DNA of 7,248 nt from positions 1-7,248 of the forward strand of contig CALFMA010000591.1 in NCBI GenBank assembly GCA_937880065.1, in the 5' to 3' direction. Shown here piece after piece: positions 5,234 to 7,248 of this stretch. The notes under the pieces were generated by a model, which did no database searches, had not been told where the DNA came from, and saw only the letters and a program-made list of their open reading frames with translations. Positions within the stretch are counted from its first letter, which is position 1; every line of letters begins with the position of its first letter. The translations under genes were made by a program, and so were the position numbers. Origin of the DNA: an uncultured Ruminococcus sp. Its GTDB lineage: Bacteria > Bacillota_A > Clostridia > Oscillospirales > Ruminococcaceae.

Positions 5234-6130
5234 ATGAAAATTCTTGTAACAGGCGGAACAGTATTTGTAAGCCGATACACAGCTGAATATTTTGTGCAAA
5301 AGGGACACGAGGTGTATGTTCTCAACAGAAACAGCCGTCCTCAATCCAATGGTGTGCATCTTATTGAAGCTGACCGCCACCAACTGGGCGATAAGCTGAA
5401 AAATATCCCCTTTGACCTTGTTGTTGATGTTACTTCATATAATAAGGAAGATGTAAAGGATTTATTAAACGCTCTTGGTGATTTCGGCGAATATATTATG
5501 ATTAGTTCAAGTGCGGTTTACCCCGAAACTCTCCCACAGCCTTTCACGGAGGATATGAAAACAGGCTATAACACTCATTGGGAGGCTTACGGCACAAATA
5601 AAATTGATGCCGAGGAATATCTCCTTGAAAATCTGCCAAAAGCTTACATAATCCGTCCCCCATATCTCTACGGCAAGATGAATAATCTCTACCGTGAGGC
5701 ATTTGTTTTTGAATGTGCTGAAAAAAATCTCCCCTTTTATATGCCAAAAGACGGCTCACTTAAACTTCAATTTTTTGATGTTGAGGATTTGTGCAGGCTT
5801 ATTGAGGCTATTGTTGAGAAAAAGCCCGATTATCACGTTATAAATACTGGAAATGTACAGGCGACAGATGCGGCTGAATGGGTAAAGCTTTGTTATAGTG
5901 TACTGGGAAAAACTCCAAATATACGCTATGTTTCGGCTGAATACGAACAGCGGCAGTATTTCCCTTTCAGAGATTACGAATATTATCTTGATGTAACAAG
6001 ACAATCAGAACTACTCACCGATTTGAAGCCCCTTGAAATCGGCTTGAAAGAATCATATGAGTGGTTTAAAAACAATCGTGAACTGATAGTCCGCAAGGAT
6101 TATTTCAGATATATTGAGAAAAATTTTTGA
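5234..6130 (+). CDS. NAD-dependent epimerase/dehydratase-like SDR protein
   Basis: A 298-residue extended/atypical short-chain dehydrogenase-like protein. The N-terminal Rossmann segment is MKILVTGGTVFVSRY, where the third glycine of the usual TGxxGxxG loop is replaced (Ser13). This resembles the TGGTxFxG form of atypical SDRs. An SSSAVY segment at 91-96 and Y119xxxK123 (YGTNK) provide the catalytic Ser-Tyr-Lys set, and RPPYLYG at 141-147 matches the usual RPxxxYG step. The family converts nucleotide sugars or similar substrates using NAD(P), and some atypical members bind RNA or only sense cofactor. The substrate here cannot be told. The start at 5234 has AGGAG (5221-5225) 8 nt upstream, overlapping the previous stop. 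It is the third gene of the T-box operon. Confidence 0.85.
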   Translation: MKILVTGGTVFVSRYTAEYFVQKGHEVYVLNRNSRPQSNGVHLIEADRHQLGDKLKNIPFDLVVDVTSYNKEDVKDLLNALGDFGEYIMISSSAVYPETLPQPFTEDMKTGYNTHWEAYGTNKIDAEEYLLENLPKAYIIRPPYLYGKMNNLYREAFVFECAEKNLPFYMPKDGSLKLQFFDVEDLCRLIEAIVEKKPDYHVINTGNVQATDAAEWVKLCYSVLGKTPNIRYVSAEYEQRQYFPFRDYEYYLDVTRQSELLTDLKPLEIGLKESYEWFKNNRELIVRKDYFRYIEKNF

Positions 6131-6145
6131 AAGGCGGTGGTATCC

Positions 6146-6190
6146 GTGAAATCTGCAATAGATTTCATCGCATATGATTCACTTTTGTAA
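6146..6190 (+). CDS. Possible 14-residue leader peptide ORF
   Basis: A GTG at 6146 opens a 14-codon frame (VKSAIDFIAYDSLL) ending in TAA at 6188-6190. AAGGCGG at 6131-6137 lies 8 nt upstream of the GTG, directly after the epimerase stop, which is a plausible ribosome site. The start overlaps the first arm of a hairpin (6147-6154 with 6160-6167), and the stop lies in the 5' arm of a second hairpin (6179-6208) that covers part of the GNAT ribosome site. It could be a translational-attenuation leader, the stub of a decayed gene, or chance. There is no sequence-family evidence for it. Confidence 0.35.
   Translation: MKSAIDFIAYDSLL
6147..6167 (+). promoter_or_regulatory. Small hairpin at the leader ORF start
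   Basis: tgaaatct (6147-6154) pairs perfectly with agatttca (6160-6167) around a 5-nt loop. It has no T tract after it, so it is not a terminator. It lies over the first codons of the possible leader ORF. Confidence 0.5.
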
Positions 6191-6208
6191 GAAAACTTAT
6201 GAAAGTGA
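6179..6208 (+). promoter_or_regulatory. Hairpin masking part of the GNAT ribosome binding site
   Basis: Thirteen consecutive pairs, two of them G-U, join 6179-6191 with 6196-6208 around an aaaa loop. The 3' arm covers gaaagtga, including the start of the GTGAGG ribosome site (6205-6210) of the gene at 6219. The 5' arm contains the TAA of the possible leader ORF. No T tract follows, so termination is unlikely and translational control is the better reading. Confidence 0.6.
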
Positions 6209-6218
6209 GGAAATTTAA

Positions 6219-6683
6219 ATGATTAGAAAAGCAAAAATGTCCGATATTCCACAGCTTGCTGAAATTCACAGACAACTGCATAGTATTCATTGTGAAATCA
6301 GAAGTGATTACTATAAAATGCCTGATATTGATTTCTTTGAAAAGCAAATGAAAAAATTTATGGAAAATGAAGAACTGACGGTTTTTGTCTATGATAATAA
6401 TTCCGAAATTATGGGATACGCAATTATCCTTTATGTAGAAATGACTGAACCTCTTAATTGTCCTTTCAGAAAATGCCTTATAGAGCAGTTTGCTGTCAAT
6501 GAAAAATTCAGGCGAAAAGGCATTGGCAAAAAGCTTATAAATTACGTTAAAAAGCTTGCCGCTGAAAATAATTGTCAGTCGGTTGAGCTTGGAGTGTGGT
6601 GCGAAAACTATAACGCAGTTGAATTTTACTCAGAAATGGGATTTGTTCCACGCACATATAAAATGGAAATGAAAATAATGTAA
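6219..6683 (+). CDS. GNAT-family N-acetyltransferase
   Basis: A 154-residue GCN5-related acetyltransferase. Motif A is clear: IEQFAVNEKFRRKGIGKKLINYV (88-110), with the acetyl-CoA pyrophosphate loop RRKGIG at 98-103. Motif B follows with W127, N130, A133, FY (136-137) and MGF (140-142), as in VxxxNxxAxxFYxxxGF. Length and architecture are normal for a single-domain GNAT. The acceptor substrate (protein N-terminus, small amine or antibiotic) cannot be predicted. ATG 6219 has GTGAGG (6205-6210) 8 nt upstream, partly buried in the hairpin at 6179-6208. It is the fourth gene of the T-box operon, with tyrS starting 15 bp after its stop codon. Confidence 0.92.
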   Translation: MIRKAKMSDIPQLAEIHRQLHSIHCEIRSDYYKMPDIDFFEKQMKKFMENEELTVFVYDNNSEIMGYAIILYVEMTEPLNCPFRKCLIEQFAVNEKFRRKGIGKKLINYVKKLAAENNCQSVELGVWCENYNAVEFYSEMGFVPRTYKMEMKIM

Positions 6684-6698
6684 AAGGAGAATAAAATT

Positions 6699-7248
6699 AT
6701 GACTACTTTTGAAGAACTCAGACGCAGAGGTCTGCTTGCACAGCTGACCGATGAAAAGGAAATCGAGGAGCTTGTAAACGCAGGAAAGGCTACTTTCTAC
6801 ATCGGTTTCGACCCCACAGCTGACTCCCTCCACGTTGGACATTTTATGGCACTTTGCCTTATGAAGCGTCTGCAAATGGCAGGCAATAAGCCTATCGTTC
6901 TTATCGGCGGCGGTACAGCTATGATTGGCGACCCCTCAGGCAAGACAGATATGAGAAAGATGATGACTCCCGAAACAATTCAGCACAATGTAGATTGTTT
7001 CAAGAAGCAGATGAGCCGTTTTATCGACTTTTCCGAGGATAAGGCAATTGTCGTAAACAACGCTGACTGGCTTATGAATCTCAATTATGTTGAACTTCTC
7101 CGTGATGTCGGTGCTCATTTCAGCGTAAACCGTATGCTCTCCCACGAGTGCTACAAGCAGAGAATGGAAAGAGGACTTACTTTCCTTGAATTCAACTATA
7201 TGATTATGCAGAGCTACGACTTCTACATGCTTTTCCAGAAGTACGGCT
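6699..7248 (+). CDS. tyrS: Tyrosyl-tRNA synthetase, N-terminal part (cut by window end)
   Basis: The frame runs from ATG 6699 to the window end without a stop, giving 183 residues of a protein usually about 400 long. It is a class I synthetase that charges tRNA-Tyr with tyrosine in the cytoplasm. Seen: [15 protein letters not shown] with the HIGH-type motif HVGH at 45-48, [13 protein letters not shown] at 77-89, and the tyrosine-pocket segment YMIMQSYD (167-174) carrying Tyr, Gln and Asp. The KMSKS loop and RNA-binding C-terminus lie beyond the window. AAGGAGA (6684-6690) sits 8 nt upstream, right after the GNAT stop. There is no T-box or obvious promoter directly in front of it, so it relies on the leader at 3137-3418 unless an internal promoter lies in the upstream genes. 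Its codons look more C-ending and GC-rich than those of the genes before it. Confidence 0.97.
   Translation, partial: MTTFEELRRRGLLAQLTDEKEIEELVNAGKATFYIGFDPTADSLHVGHFMALCLMKRLQMAGNKPIVLIGGGTAMIGDPSGKTDMRKMMTPETIQHNVDCFKKQMSRFIDFSEDKAIVVNNADWLMNLNYVELLRDVGAHFSVNRMLSHECYKQRMERGLTFLEFNYMIMQSYDFYMLFQKYG

Noticed and set aside
6147..6208. Intrinsic terminator between the epimerase and GNAT genes
   Set aside because: Two hairpins exist but neither is followed by a T tract, so they do not look like a stop to operon transcription.
1..7248. CRISPR array, rRNA or transposase gene
   Set aside because: There are no regularly spaced direct repeats, no rRNA-like segments and no transposase or integrase motifs in any frame.

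Overview
The window looks like chromosome from a low-GC Gram-positive anaerobe, probably a Ruminococcus-like member of the Oscillospiraceae. This is inferred from the A+T-rich composition, consensus sigma-A promoters, strong AGGAGG-type ribosome binding sites, a tyrosine T-box leader, an ECF sigma/anti-sigma pair with a Ser/Thr-rich stalk, and a dispersed tttttagagatgccctt-type repeat. No database search was possible, so the genus is an inference.

Left part (1-1119): a zeta-toxin-like P-loop kinase gene (379-945, +) has its own extended -10 promoter and lies between two inverted copies of a ~52-bp sequence (4-55 and 931-983). The right copy begins a ~162-bp MITE-like element (931-1092) that has short terminal inverted repeats and a strong internal hairpin. 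The element supplies the last codons and the stop of the toxin gene. No intact antitoxin gene is visible. A 20-codon frame that overlaps the toxin start as ATGA could be a remnant of one. A consensus promoter fires leftward from about 157-185 through two hairpins and out of the window.

Middle part (1120-3061, - strand): an ECF sigma factor (2237-2803) is followed after 13 bp by a single-pass membrane protein (1120-2223) that fits a cognate anti-sigma factor. Upstream is a tRNA-Thr(GGT) gene with encoded CCA, a perfect TTGACA-17-TATAAT promoter and its own intrinsic terminator.

Right part (3102-7248, + strand): a promoter drives a complete T-box riboswitch (Stem I, antiterminator and terminator). 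Its specifier codon reads UAC (Tyr) and its T-box base fits a tRNA with A73. Downstream, in tight spacing, come a radical SAM protein of the SPL-like family, a four-helix membrane protein, an atypical NAD-dependent epimerase, a GNAT acetyltransferase and then tyrS (cut by the window end). The expected target of a Tyr T-box, tyrS, is therefore the fifth gene, about 3.3 kb from the leader, so four accessory genes appear to sit under tyrosyl-tRNA control. Between the epimerase and the GNAT gene is a possible 14-codon leader ORF. Its stop codon lies inside a 13-bp hairpin that masks part of the GNAT ribosome binding site, an arrangement like translational attenuation.

The most noteworthy points are the long T-box/tyrS operon, the leader-ORF/hairpin before the GNAT gene, the inverted-repeat-flanked solitary toxin gene, and a 10-bp sequence at the 5' end of the T-box transcript that could compete with Stem I folding.
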